64,000 nt of DNA from Xestospongia muta (Eukaryota > Porifera > Demospongiae > Haplosclerida > Petrosiidae): contig OY848921.1 in NCBI GenBank assembly GCA_963693285.1, forward strand, positions 5,203,497 through 5,267,496. The letters are read 5' to 3'. Every line of letters begins with the position of its first letter. Positions within the stretch are counted from its first letter, which is position 1. The notes under the pieces are model-generated. The model saw nothing but the letters and a program-made list of their open reading frames with translations, was not told the DNA's origin and ran no database searches. A program made the translations under genes and the position numbers. Shown here piece by piece: positions 48,301 through 61,129 of this stretch.

Positions 48301-51300
48301 GATGTTATTATAGTGTTAGTATTTGATATATTACATATCATTATGTAACCATCAAAACTTCCATATTGCATGTATTGAAACGGAGGATTCCATGTTATTA
48401 TGCAGTGTGTTTTGAACAATTGTGATAATGTCATGTCTTGAATAGCTCCTAGGAAGAAAAAATGAAATATTAATTTCAATATTTTTTTAATTAGATACAC
48501 TATTATAGAAAATAATTTACAACCTTCAATCGATGTGATCATTATAAAACCATTACATGCATACCTACAAAGTAAGTTATTGGGAGGCTATTGTGCTATC
48601 ACATTTAAGTTGTTGACAGCGCTTTTATCATTGTCCCTTTGTTACTTACCTAGGCAATGAATGCCATTAGTAGCAAGGACAGTTGATGTATCACAGGAAC
48701 AGAAGTATGATCCATTAGTATTAGTACACTGATGGTGACATAAGTTTTGCAAACATTCATTGATATCTATTGTAAAAAAACAAGAGCAGTACATTTGATG
48801 TTAGAGTCAAATTGAATATTGCAAATTGCTAATATATTTTATCAATATTAACAAAAAACCTGTTAAGCAGTCACTGCCTGTCCATCCATTGACACATGTG
48901 CAAACATCAGGAGCTGTACATTGTTTGTTAGTGCCGCATTGGGGATTGCAAATTGCTGTGTTGTTATTATAGGACTGTATAAAGAGTTCAAATGGATATA
49001 TTTAACCAACCTGTTAAGCAGTCACTGCCAGTCCAACCACTGATACATGTACAAGTATCAGGAGCTGTACATTGTTTGTTAGTACCACATGGTGAACTGC
49101 AAATTGCTGTATTGTTATATGACTGTATAATGAGTTCAGATGGATATATATGTAATCATACCTGTTAAACAGTCATTGCCAGTCCATCCACTGATACATG
49201 TACAAGTATCAGGATCTGTACATTCTTTGTTAGTGCCACATGATGGACTGCAAATTGCTGCATATAAATTTTGTGATATTATATTGTTCTATGTAAATCA
49301 AAAACAAGTATAACGTACGTAGACAGTTTGGTTTAGGACCATAACCTGAACAACATTGCAGTTGTTGATTGTAAGTCAATGTATATTGTGTCACAGTATG
49401 AGATCTATATTGTAATATAAACGTGCATTTGTCATTGTAGTATTATTTGCATGTACTCTCTTAGTTTAACTAAATTTCATAGCTAAATATATTTAAAAGT
49501 TTTTAACCCATGTCAACATTAATCTTATTAATAGAAAATTTTGCTATCTTATTTTGGATTGTACAATGTCATATGTATTAATATAAGCAAAATTAATTAT
49601 TAATACATAATAAATATTTAATAAAGATATCATACTAACCCATCTCGACAACGCCTACGTCCCCACCAGCCACATGAGGTGTAAGTAGCACGATATCCAA
49701 CATATGATGTTATAGAAGACACAGATACATAGTGTGAGCAAGATGATACAGCATGACAACTGTATATGATGACAGATTACAATAATACAGTGTCACAATA
49801 AAGCTTACCTATCCATTAAAACTGTATAACAAAATAAGACAATCAAGAGCCTCATCATTTTAGAGCTTGAACACTGATAGCAATGCTAAAATTTAATAAA
49901 GGTTCTACAAAAGACAGATGTTTTTACTTTTAAATTAATAAAAAAACACAGATTGATAGATGATAGTTCAGAATTGTCTTTTTGATAACAAAGAAGTAGG
50001 AAAATATCTAGTTTGTATATCAGATGTGTGTTACAGAGATGTTGTATATTGTAATTAAATATAATTAATTACATAATAAAGTACAACAAGTTTGAAGTAA
50101 TGGTAATGGTAATCAAAGTGTTCATCAATTGAAGTAATTAAATACTATAATTACTTAAGCTTATAATAAAACTGTACTGGGTACTGTAGGTAGTCATTAA
50201 GTTCATAGAACTGTGAAGTGTTAGAAGTAACAGCTGAAGTGAGACAGTGACCATGCACTTTGCTTCTTACCATTGTGATGGTGACCTTTCTAATAAATGA
50301 TGTAGATTGCTTTGTTGTCAGCAATTAAGGAAATAATTATGTAATTAGTTAGAGACCTTTTGGCAAGTAATGGTAATGGTAATTGTTTCATGCATTGGTG
50401 ACAGTAATGGTAATGTGGTAATCATGAAGTAATGTTAATTATAATCATTACATTATAATTATCAACATGTGGTGTTTAACATAGACACATTCAAAAACAT
50501 ATAAGCAAACAACTCTCCTTAGTGACTCTGATGGTGTATTGTGTGACCACTAATAAAGTTCACTGATCATGTAAGAACAAAAAACCATGAATTGTTATTT
50601 GCAAAGATTGTAGATGCTAACCTACACTTTAGGAATGTATAGGGAGGAGTTTAACAAAAAATATAATATCCTTGTTAAAACTAGTACTCATTGTACATAT
50701 GAGTACCATAATTCCTCTGTCTATGAAAGAAAATTTATAAACAGTACCTCAAAAAAAAACAACTCCAAACATAGTAGTTATACTTGCGATAAAGATATTT
50801 CATTTAGAATTACTGATAATTTACTACTCTATCAACCTACGTATTTCATTTGTGATTTTTACCAAAAAATTGAACTATCAAAGATATTATGATCAATTTT
50901 ATGTATATAATTATATATAATTTAAAATCGACAAATTTAGTAGTAATAAATACTAGAATTATGCTATGTAAATATATATCACTAGAGGAGATTTATTTTG
51001 CACTGTCCAGCTGGACTATAAACTAATAGTAATTAAATTTATGGATTACAATGTGGGTGGGTTGTCAGTTACAGGCTAATTTCAATTGCCTCTCTCAAAA
51101 TTTGTTTACAAAAATAGAATAAATTGATACAAAATTGACAAGAACACATAGAACACATGACTGGCATGCTGATGTGGGACTATTAATAACTATATAAAAA
51201 CTATTCAATGTATGTTCACTGTATTTATATGGGTGTAGACATTATTTATTAATTGACAAAATGCTATATTACTGCAACATTTTCATGCAAAACTTTCATG

Positions 51301-54158
51301 TCACATCTAAGATTTATAGTGCACGACATGATTTGAAGTTGGTGTCATAAACATTATGTATATGTGATCTGATTTGGGAACACTTACTAAATTTTGTATT
51401 CAGAGTATCTAATAATCATTTTTAACGGAAATATATTTAGTAAACAAAAGATCCATTGTTTAGTAATTGATGTTTGTGTACATACCAACTGCATATGTAG
51501 AAAACTGTTTTCTGATATGTTTTAATAGAAATGCTTTAGACAAATCAGGTCACATACAGATGCTCTTTAATATAATTTACAAGCATATATATAAATAATA
51601 TTTTCTAAAAAATGATGTAAATTCAAGAATGGTTAATATCAGCCCAATACAAAGAATGACAGTAAGATAGTAGTGATGGCAACTGCATCATTCCCACATA
51701 ATATCATAGACACATAATGCATTAATAATTATTTAAATAATTTAGATAGTTGGTGAGTATCCTTGACTAAAGAGATACCAGGAAAATAGCCGAGAACTTG
51801 GAATTGTTCCATCATGAGTCATTGGCCTATCAGTCATACAGTAATGGTTTTTTAAATCAAATAACTATTCAGAAGAAAATGGCTTCTCAAAAAGTAGCTC
51901 TTAATTATATATTGCTGAAATCACCACTTTTTTGTCTGAAGCACTCAAAACTAGACTTACAAATTAACCGTCATACTTCATAGTTGAGTGTATTAAATTC
52001 TATACATCATAGCTAGGCTTACAATAACTGGATTAAGGCTCACAATAATGATCATGGATCTTCTTTTAAGCTGACTAACAAAGCAGGAAATAGTCTATAC
52101 TTACTACCGGTAGTAGGAGACAGTTTAAATGAAATACATTCTTAATTGGATCCGTTTCTTCCGCTAATATTAATTTTCATTAAATGGCTTCCTTAGAGTT
52201 GCTCTCGATAGTAAATCACTAGTTTTGTTTTCGATACATTCAAACGAGACTTCAAAAGGGAATATTTAGTAGTTGAGCGTGTTATCTCTGTGAATTTAGT
52301 GTCCAAGCTGTTCATTGTTATTGAGTTATCGTAAACTATCAGAAGCAGAGACAGAGGAAAGATGAACAAATCCAATGTATGATCAATTGTGTCTGTGATG
52401 CTTAGAAACCTTGTCTTAACCTATTACTAAGTCATAAAGTGGGGATTATCACAGAAGAAATACTTGAAATCCAATCATTTATCAAAAAAGTAGATATAAA
52501 TGGCTATAATATATTGTAGCAATTTATTATTACTTGTGCAGGATGATGGAACTACCATATTAGCCATCCCTACATTTACTTTTATATATAGTTTTATATA
52601 TATGTTGAATTAACTATAATAAGAATGGATTGGTTGATCTAACCAATTCATGTATGGTCATTTAAATTGCATATAATATGATACAATATAGTAAACATCG
52701 CATTGTTGACTTTACTAAAATGTACTCATTGACTCCTACATACTATACACATGCTATTTTTGAAAAGTCATTTGTTTAAGTACATTGCATGACTTTGCAG
52801 TTCATGAGTAATAGTAATATAACATGTTATATTTAATGTGTTTTGTAGGCATCTGTGCAACCAAATTACAAGTGACCATGAATACGTTTAACAACCAATC
52901 TTTTTTAATAACAATGTCACTGACTGTGTAGGTCATGTCACTTGTTTTAAACCCCTGGTAATATATTCATTTTACAGTTATAATTATAGCATCAATAACA
53001 GAAAGGAGGCTATCTGTGTTCTTTAATTTAATTTATCATCAAAAAGTATACAATACTGTTTATTGAGGTGTTTTAACAGTGATTCTTTTTCATAAATCAT
53101 GTCACAAATATTTTGACTGAAGTGGTCCCTTATTGCAAATCAGGTCACATTTAGCCAAATAGTTTCAAAAACGGACCACTTGTGTCAAAACAGTTGTGAC
53201 CTGAATTGTGAAAAAATCAACTGTTAAAACATATCAAAACACAGTTCTGTATACATACAGTTGCTATTTATGCATAACTATTTTATATGTATGCAAAACT
53301 GTTTTTATATGTTTTAACTTTGTTTTTTTTACAAATCAGGTCTCGAATATTTTGACAGAAGTGGTCCCTTTTTGCAAATCTGGTCACAATTATTTGTGCC
53401 ATTATTTTTGTATTTTGTTATTTTATGATATATTTATATAATGTTATTGGAGATTAATGTTGGTTTAGAACTTTAAAAAACAGAGTGGTACTCAGTACAG
53501 AACAAATTGATGAAAATTGCATTATAAAAATTCTACCGAGCATTTTAAATTGAATAGAATATTTATAATTCAGCTAACTTGAAGCAAATAATGAAAGTTC
53601 AAAGGAATGTCTTTAACTAGCCACACCAAGTAAGTGCTATTAACAAAAACAGTAACTCAATTGATTCTAATTGTGTACATTTTAATGCTAGAATTTCAGG
53701 AAATACAAAATAGCCTACAAGTTCATAACAAGTACATACATTTGCATTATAAACATAACCAGACCCATAGCTTGTTCTTAATTCCTTTTCTTATTTTGTT
53801 ACCAAGGGCTTTACTCTTGTCTACAGATTGCCATCTATAACATTATTATATTTTACACAGCATGGAATATATGAATTAAAAGAACTACTGAAGGTCATAT
53901 AGTTTGTGGTAGTATGGAACTACGAATCATTTATTTTAAATTTTCTAATGAACTTACAGCTGCTATAGAAATACTGCACTCACAACCCACACTCAGCACA
54001 ACTGGATAGCAGATACTTCTAAGTTAGGGTTTCCACAGACAAAAATGAATTTTCTTAAAATGAAAAATTAAGCATTTTATCATGCTTACCTTTACAATAA
54101 AACACTCTAGCTTCAATAAGAAATTGTTTGCAGCATTTTTTAAGGTACAGTAGCTAAA
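45005..54158. repeat. Segmental duplication, copy B
   Basis: Collinear with 27490-38980 in the same orientation. It is shorter because of fewer EGF and tail units, an exon fusion and the loss of about 870 bp of flank. It has its own gain near 53160-53395, where a stretch around 'ttttgacagaagtggtccct' is tandemly repeated. Confidence 0.88.
45371..49858 (-). CDS. Receptor-like membrane protein, copy B (EMI, EGF x3, cbEGF, FN3, TM, short tail)
   Basis: Twenty exons parallel copy A. Signal peptide MMRLLIVLFCYTVL (49809-49858). EMI-like 49640-49759 and 49319-49404. EGF 49162-49257, 49011-49106 and 48860-48955. cbEGF 48650-48766. Fibronectin III 48164-48448, 47823-48113, 47544-47732, 47401-47493 and 47020-47316. 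Membrane-proximal domain and transmembrane helix 46908-46969 and 46305-46855. Tail 46132-46254, 45935-46042, 45815-45874, two repeat exons (45642-45758, 45471-45587) and 45371-45420. The frame stays open through the tail repeats. Differences from A: two EGF units fewer; 30 extra codons in the extracellular stalk, made of SPNPSDTI/SPSPSDTT repeats; two tail exons fused into one 123-nt exon; only two Tyr/Pro tail repeats; and a 1-nt length difference in the last exon that changes the C-terminus. Both copies look functional. Role inferred as a surface adhesion or signalling receptor. Confidence 0.85.
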
Positions 54159-54240
54159 AATACATCTGCGGAAGGTGTTAAATATTAAAGAGGCGTGGTT
54201 TAATAATCTCTTACCTGACTTTTAAAAGATTTCAGTTTTT
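49859..54240. other. Non-coding 5' flank of receptor copy B
   Basis: Collinear with 33497-38980. Short open frames (50614-50892, 51798-51983, 52193-52375, 53208-53441, 53634-53840) do not keep their frame in copy A, so I do not call them. The promoter of copy B presumably lies just right of 49858. Confidence 0.5.
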
Positions 54241-54315
54241 TATTTCTTGTCAGTGTGAAAGCTAAAGCAAAGGTGAGCACTCTAAACTTGTTGACATTCT
54301 ACAGTGTTTGATTTA

Positions 54316-54433
54316 GTAGGTTATATTTTAAGTAAAATGTTTATTAGTGCATTTAGTGGTGTGTGGTCTTTGTGCATGCACAGCTTCCATGTTTGAGGGA
54401 TTGTTATATAGACAAGTCTCATAGCTTGTATGT
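54316..54433 (-). repeat. Dispersed inverted repeat, right copy
   Basis: Inverted partner of 42353-42461, about 12 kb away. It falls in what may be the first intron of the small plus-strand gene. Flanking bases on the two sides do not form an obvious target-site duplication. Confidence 0.8.
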
Positions 54434-54629
54434 GAGAGGGTTAGTTGGACTATATTTATACCAAGTTTGAGCATAACTTAATGTTTCTTTCTATCTGGAT
54501 ACTAAGATTTTAATTGAAATTATTAGCCTAGTTTAACTATTAGCCACATTTTGCTCTACATTTTGCATTAGTAAAATAGAAGTAAGCAATAGGAGGTTTA
54601 GTACTTCATGTTGTCTTTTTATCTTGCAG

Positions 54630-54959
54630 CTCTTTCATAAGAAACTGTATTGTGGCCATTTCAACTGCAGCACCAATGTATGGTGAATTGATTGATCTTT
54701 ATGAGCAGACTGAACATGAAGCTGGCTTAGATATCGATTTTGCAGACTACCTTGTTCAAAAGTTCAAAAGCATTTATCCTGACATTTATATTGGCTGTCC
54801 AAAGCAGTTTTATGAGAGGCTACAGCAAATTGTGGCACCAACATGACCATCGATGAAGTTAGTAAAGTGCACACAGTAATGTACAATGATGATGAGGCTC
54901 ACTGCTATTTTGACCTTACTTTAGATTTATTAAATGGTGATCTAAAAGTACAGTTATAA
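54630..54959 (+). CDS. Last exon of an unrecognised small gene, with a frame break
   Basis: After acceptor tttttatcttgcag the frame reads SFIRNCIVAISTAAPMYGEL... and YLVQKFKSIYPDIYIGCPKQ, ending at TGA 54844-54846. An overlapping frame begins ATGACC at 54843 and continues MTIDEVSKVHTVMYNDDEAH... to TAA 54957-54959, ten bases before an AATAAA. The two pieces look like one protein with a 1-nt frame change, either a true mutation, a small mis-assembly or an overlapping second frame. A possible first exon ends at aaag|gtgagc near 54272, which would place the dispersed repeat in intron 1. Family not recognised. Confidence 0.4.
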
Positions 54960-54968
54960 TTCCAACTC

Positions 54969-54974
54969 AATAAA
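54969..54974 (+). terminator. Polyadenylation signal AATAAA
   Basis: Canonical hexamer 10 nt after the stop of the preceding frame, before G/T-rich DNA (ttattattgtttat). Fits the 3' end of the small plus-strand gene. Confidence 0.5.
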
Positions 54975-55022
54975 GTTAAGGATTATTATTGTTTATACAA
55001 TTTGCAAATCGTGATGGCTTTG

Positions 55023-55217
55023 CTAGTTACTGGATAATAGTTTATTTGTAATTTCTGTTAAAGCCAATCTGATATTGTCAATTTCTTTAGCTGTCTCTTC
55101 TACTTCTATTTTCATATTATGAAATTCCTTACTCAGTTCTTCTATATTATAAATACAACATTTCATCTGTATACACAATTCATGGTCAGAAGACACTTTA
55201 CATGAATCCGCAAACAA
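55023..55217 (-). CDS. Possible coiled-coil last exon, minus strand
   Basis: A 64-codon frame ends NIRLALTEITNKLLSSN. Heptad-like spacing of hydrophobics (IYNIEELSKEFHNMKIEVEE) suggests a coiled coil. It converges tail to tail with the plus-strand gene that ends at 54974. An acceptor-like atgtaaag lies near its start. No family recognised. Confidence 0.3.
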   Translation of the reverse strand: MFADSCKVSSDHELCIQMKCCIYNIEELSKEFHNMKIEVEETAKEIDNIRLALTEITNKLLSSN

Positions 55218-56099
55218 AAATTAATGATAATAATTATTATAAGTCACCAATTAGCTATTGTTGCTGAAGTAGGCATGATGAAATAACAGGAAATCTGTAA
55301 TAAGCAGATAAATATTTTATGGTCATTGGTATCTACAACATAAAATAGTCAAAATCACTGAAAAGTAAAACTAGGTTAAAAGATGCACTAAAGTGCTTAA
55401 CCTTGTTGCGGTGCCCAGTGTAAATCTATACTGCAGAGTGCATGTACTTTTAAGATTGGACAAGGTGTGGTCAAATTATTGATGGATCACGTGATGCACT
55501 TACACACTGTTGTTTGATGACTCAGCATATTTCTGATAGTCCCCTAGCTTCTTAAGGCCCACTGTGAAACCGATATATCCAGTTTTAAACTGGCCTGGCC
55601 CAATTTACAACTAACTCCACTCTAATGAAAAGGTTAAATACCGTTGTTATCTACTAGATCACAGGGGGCAAGTTTTTATGTTATTATTAATTAGTGTAGT
55701 TGATTTCTGACCTTGATAATGTCAATACATAATTGCTTGTGAGGGTGATTTTTATATTCTATTTTACTTCATATAATGCTTTTAATAATAAATTACAAGG
55801 TTAAAACATTAGTCTTTATCTGAGCTAGATTATCTACAACCTGACTGTTTTTAAGATGCTACTCATTTTTAAACTCTTATTAATACATGATTAAAACAAG
55901 TTGGAGGTATTTATGATGAATAATGTTAGATTGAACTGTATTAAAGCTGGCCTTACTATATGCTTAGTTGATTGACTAAGGTCTCTTAATAATAATAATG
56001 GAAATGTGATAGAGCAAATAAGTCAGATATATAAGTGAGACACGTGAGGACAAGACTATGAATAATAATCATGTATGATTGATAAGTTTCATACCACTA
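55218..56099. other. Non-coding, A+T rich
   Basis: A short stretch at 55385-55425 (gcactaaagtgcttaaccttgttg) resembles 38988-39015, so a small dispersed repeat is present. Otherwise nothing is recognised. Confidence 0.4.
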
Positions 56100-57950
56100 C
56101 ATTTCCCCTTCTGGGAGCTCAATACATATTACCTTCATAAGACATTTTCCACTTCTAGTTATGATGTTTCTGGTATTACAATTAACTGCAATAAGAATAT
56201 TGTTAGTTTGAGTTTGAGTAGTCTCGTCACTAGTTGGATCTTCTAAAGGTACTTCGTCGATAATAGGAGAAATCTTTTGAGGGTTACTAACAATATCTCA
56301 GTGATTTCTCCTTGTCATGACGTTATACGATCAATATGGCATTTCTTCAATGAGTGTCCTCTTAGTGTTGCAATCTGGTATCCATACATTTTCTTTAGAT
56401 CTCAGTGGTTCCTTCTTCTTCACTCTATGATGATTGTCATAATTTCTCTTTTAAATTAATTTGTTCATAGTCTGATGTAGATGGTTTCAGTTGATCCTGT
56501 ATTTGAGGCATAGTAGCAATATGTTTTTGTTCATTAATAGTTCAGATGGGTTGTTCTCTATTTTGAAGTGGAGTCAATCTATAGGATAGTATAGCTAAAT
56601 AAGGGTCATTGGATTTCTTGAGTAGGTTTTTGGCTGTCTTTACTGCACATTCAGCTTCTCCATTGCTCTGTGCATATTTGGAAAACTAGCCACATGATCA
56701 AATCCACACTCCTCTGAGAACTGTTGGAAAACATAAGATGAATATTGTGGTCCATTGTCAGATCTAAGTACTTGAGATATACCATGTAAAATAAAATGAT
56801 TTCAAATGTTGTATAACCTCTACTGACGTGGGTCTTGGAAGTTTTGATATTTTAATATAACATGAGAAATAGTCGATGATTAATATGTACCTATGTTGAA
56901 TTTTCCACTCAAATAAATCACTTGCAACATGTTGCCAAGGCAACTGTGGATGTTTTGATGATATCAATGGCGTAGGATGTCAAATATCTAGTTTTCCAAC
57001 ATTCAGGAGAAAGATTGACCATTTCAAGAATTTACTGACTTATACTAGACCACCATAAGGAAGTTCTAGCTTGTTATCTGGTTTTAGTGATTCCTTGATG
57101 TGTACTATGGTGCCTCTTCTTTATATCTGATTGTAGTGTAGGTGGTACCACGAGTCTTACTCCTCTGAGTAGCAGTCCATCATTTAATGTTACAACTGCT
57201 GCAAAGGGATAATAGGGCTTAAATGACTCACTTATTAGATGTTGTTCTGGTCATCCTTCCAAACAGTACTTCATTATTTTTTGAGCCATCCCTCTGAGGC
57301 TGAAAGACTATCATTGACAATATAACAAATTCAGTTGTTTTTTGGTGAAGAACATTATCTTGCCTGGTTAATTTCTACTGTAGAGCTTGAGACAAATGTG
57401 TCTGTAGTAACTAATTCTTTCACTGATACAAGAGAAATGGTGTATTCGAGTCTTATTAGCTTCATTATGAATCTCTAACTTCTTGGAAGAAGTTAATCTA
57501 AGCTTATGATAGGTCTTGATATTAAAGTTCATGCCAATTAAGTACTTCTTAAATTGGTGAGATGTCCACGTAACTGCTATTCCCTCCTTCTCAATCTGTG
57601 TCTACCATTGTTCTGTAGTGGTAAATGATTTTGATGCAAATGTGATAGGCCTGAATTCACCATCCTGTTGTCTCTGTCTTAGAATAGCACCCATCCCATA
57701 AGGTGACGCATCCACTGATACAGTAGTTGATCGATTAGGTTTGTAGAGTTGGTTTGGAAATGAGACATTGTTTCAACTCTTGAAATTATTTTTGTTATGC
57801 CTCTCTCCAGTACCATCCTCTTTTCTTGGTTAGTAGGTCTTGTAAAGGTTCTTCTTGTCTGCTATTTTGAGACTGAACTTTCTGAGCTGATTTACCATTC
57901 CTAGAAATCTCTTTACACATGCTACATACATATACATATGCTTTAAAGAT
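56100..57950 (-). mobile_element. Ty3/gypsy retrotransposon fragment (RT end, RNase H, integrase), dead
   Basis: Right to left on the minus strand: the end of a gypsy reverse transcriptase (VKRFLGMVNQLRKFS, DLLTKKRGWYW near 57.8-57.94 kb). RNase H (TVSVDASPYGMGAILRQRQQ, FASKSFTTTEQW near 57.55-57.73 kb). Integrase (FPWQHVASDLFEWK-like start, YILIIDYFSCYIKISKL at 56764-56967, then RSDNGPQYSS and, in another frame, QSNGEAECAVKTAKNLLK). A C-terminal piece LRSKENVWIPDCNTKRT (about 56.35 kb). Frameshifts and stops occur throughout, and LTRs, gag and the front of pol are missing. Confidence 0.72.
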
Positions 57951-58129
57951 CTGACATGTTGAAAATAGCTTGAATCTTGTTAGGATCAGGATATAGTATC
58001 ATTAATAACACAGAGATAAAATAAGTGACTGATAGTGTATGATAGGTTTTAGTGTGATAAGTGATGGTGAGTTGATGGTTAGTAAAGAAGCATATTTACT
58101 TTAGATTTAATAGTAATTAGAGATGAGCT

Positions 58130-59405
58130 AGATTTTACATATAAGGTAGTGAATTCCTCAGAGAGAGAACAGAAGGGACAAATGAGGTTTGTGAAGCAGA
58201 TGAGTGAGAAAAAAGGATGGTAAAGGTGAAAGGATCAAGTTGACGAGAAGCATAACTTGGCAGAGGTTTGTGAATAAAAATATCAGAAGGAAAATACAGA
58301 AGGTTATTAGTGATTTCATAGAGAAGATATAATTTGGAAATAGACGGGCGGGTTAAGAGGATCGGAAGGTTAAATGTTTAAAGACGAAATGAGTAATCAT
58401 TGTTCCATTTATGAGAGTTCATTTTAAGAGCAAAATGTTGGGTTTTCTTGAGAATTTCAGCATTAGTGGAAGATACGGGTCGGTCACAAACAGAGGAGCA
58501 GTAGGAAAAATAGAGAATGACAAGAGAGCAATACAAAGTGAGAAGAGTATGAGGAGAAATATGATTATAAAAGTTACGGTAGATGATTCCAATGGTTTGA
58601 CGAGCTTTATAGCAGACAGATTGGATGTAAGGAGACCATGATAAATTAGAGGTAATAATCATACCCAAGGTATTTAAAAGAATTGACTCGTTCAAGTTGA
58701 GAATCATTATAAAAAAGAGGAGAGAGGGAGGTTAGAAAAAAGGGAGACTTTCGAAAGACTATCATGTATTTTTTTGGAGTTGATGGTGAGCTGACGAGAA
58801 GTAATCCATGATGAAATAAGATTGATGTTGGATTGAACAGTGGACATTGAAGTTGGAAAAGAAATTTCTTGCAAGAGAAGAATGATATCAGTATAAAGAG
58901 TGAGGGTGGCTGAAGAGAGGTGGGACAGTTTAGCAATGTCATTTATATAGATGATGAATAAGAGAGGCTCGACAATGGAACCTTGGGGCACACCAGAGGT
59001 GACTTGAGATTTAGAACATAGAGAACCATTTATGATTACTTGTTGAATGCAGCCTTGTAGAAAACTATGGAGCCAAGACAAAAGAAGAGGAGGAAGGTTG
59101 AGCGAAGATAAAGAGTGGAGTAGAGACTTGTGAGGGACAGATTCAAATGCTTTAGTAAGATCAAAGAAAGCTGTGTAGACTGCTTTTTTTAAATCCAGCG
59201 AACAAAACCAAGAATTGAGAATAGATAATAGAGCTATTTCAGTTGAGAATCCTGGTCGGAAACCAAACTGACAATTAGAAAGGATGTTGTGTGCAGAACA
59301 AAATTCGTACAGGTAATTAAAGATGTGACGTTCCAAGATCTTACTTGGGAGGGAAAGTAGAGAGATTGGGCAATACTTGAAGGGGATGAGTTTAACTGCA
59401 GATAT
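58130..59405 (-). mobile_element. 5'-truncated LINE (Jockey/CR1-like reverse transcriptase), dead
   Basis: Minus strand 59405 to about 58710 encodes the RT core: LPSKILERHIFNYLYEFCSA, QFGFRPGFSTEIALLSILNS, FFDLTKAFESVPHKSLLHSL, SGVPQGSIVEPLLFIIYIND. The catalytic box reads YTDI where YADD is expected, so the second aspartate is lost. Frame changes near 58.8 and 58.65 kb lead into NSFKYLG and then SWSPYIQSVCYKARQTIGII and LYCSLVILYFSYCSSV, the usual thumb and C-terminal region of this class. It ends around a TAA near 58.14 kb. The right edge coincides with the start of a 1.09-kb direct duplication. Confidence 0.75.
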
Positions 59406-60493
59406 GGGTTGTATATAATATGTATATAGAATATAGTAATAGACAGACATATGATTTTGAAAGAGTAAAGTCCCTCAAAAGTTTTTGGTGTTTGGTATAT
59501 CTCAAGCTCGATATGAAACAGCATATGAAATGTCTAATGTTGACATGTAAGATATCCAGTACATGTTAGTTACTGTTGATTCATATAGGGAATCAATTGA
59601 AGATAAAAAGAGTGAAGATGCCAACTAGAAAGTCATTACACAAGCATCTTCATTTAATTGAGGAACCATAATGTTGATGATATCTAGTTCATATAGACTT
59701 TGTATTTACTTAATGACACTCAATATTGAACACCAACCACTTTATATCAATCATGTCAGCAATTGTGAATTGTTGTATTCTTCAGATAACTTTACAATAA
59801 TGAAACAACCAAGCGTTAAACTGACTGTAAACTACAATACAGCACTATTCATATACAAAACATCATGTGCACAAACTAATACATATTCAACATAGAAATA
59901 CAACATGAATGAAATCAAGTTTTTAATAATTCCAAATATTATTACTTCCATATACTGTGTGTGTTAGAAATTAGTCTAATATTTTTAGTATTTACATTTA
60001 TCTCAGTTTGTCAAGTAACTGCATCAAAGTCACTTTAATAAGTACATTTGGAAATATCTAATTGTGTAGTTTACCTAGGATAGAAACAAGGACAAATAGG
60101 ATATGGTTGTTGTCATCCAGGATAGTACCAGTATATTCTGAAGGTATTAGGACACCAAAAATAATCAGATGCAAGGGGCTCACATGTAACCATGGTGTGG
60201 TCATCCCAGGATAGTACCAGGGTATGCTGAGGTACATTGGACACCTGGGATACTCTGACACAATGGACCCACATATCCTTATACCAGTATAATCCAAGGA
60301 TAGACTAGATATTCTATTTTGGACTCCTATTACATTTATTGTGTGGTCATTCCAGGATAGTCCTAAGTTGACATGTGGTACATGTACTTAGAACTCTTAG
60401 ATTACTCAGATGCAATCATTCAATACTTTCTTATCCCAGGATCATTACTAATACAGTCTGAGGTCTTTTGGACTCAGGAACACTCACTGGATT
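59406..60493 (+). repeat. 1.09-kb direct duplication, unit 1
   Basis: Nearly identical to 61130-62219, with only a handful of substitutions and a 2-nt length change near 60069. It contains the 74-codon frame 59671-59895, identical in both units but without a recognisable motif, and an imperfect internal repeat of a 'catcccaggatagtaccag' word (60113, 60205, 60350, 60433). Confidence 0.92.
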
Positions 60494-61129
60494 TCAAACC
60501 TTCTTAATCCAATTGGACCATTTGTCTGGCTTCATGAAGTAAAACTCTCGCAGTGATGTTTGGTAAGTAGCCATGGCACACATGCTCTTTTAATCCCGTT
60601 CATGAGGCTTCTGAACATTAAACATCAACCATACAACAATAATATTCATACTATAGATATGCTTAGTAAATCAAAGGGACAAATTAATCATGTAGCTGTA
60701 TGTTTATATTTCTTGTCACATATTCATGCTCCAATTGAAATGATTGATGTCTAAGTGAAGAAAGTTTTAAAGCAGCAGAAACTTTTCTTGATGTTTATGT
60801 CCAACATTATAATTAGCCAACCTTGCAGGAGTTGGAAATATATATTGAGACAAGTAGACATCAGTATTTATCCAGTTCTATAAAGATTACCCATAGTACT
60901 CAAGGATGATAACCACAAGGATTTGGACAAAGAGTAGCCAATGCATTGTTTTCACTTTAACTACTTGGCAAAGTGTTATATCTCTGTGCAATATTGCATC
61001 AAAAGTAATTTCGAACAAGGGGTTTTAAGGAAGAAGCAATTGCATTGTTTAAATTATTACAGAAAGCAGGATTAGGACAGTTGGTGAAGATTAGTTTGCA
61101 CACAATAGCCAAAATGTTAATTGTAGCTT
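60494..61129. other. Spacer between the duplicated units
   Basis: Non-coding. Two short frames (60560-60754 and the start of 61045-61293) have no motif. Confidence 0.4.

Noticed and set aside
59671..59895. 74-codon frame present identically at 59671 and 61395
   Set aside because: The identity simply reflects the recent duplication of the DNA; no domain, splice site or start context supports a gene.
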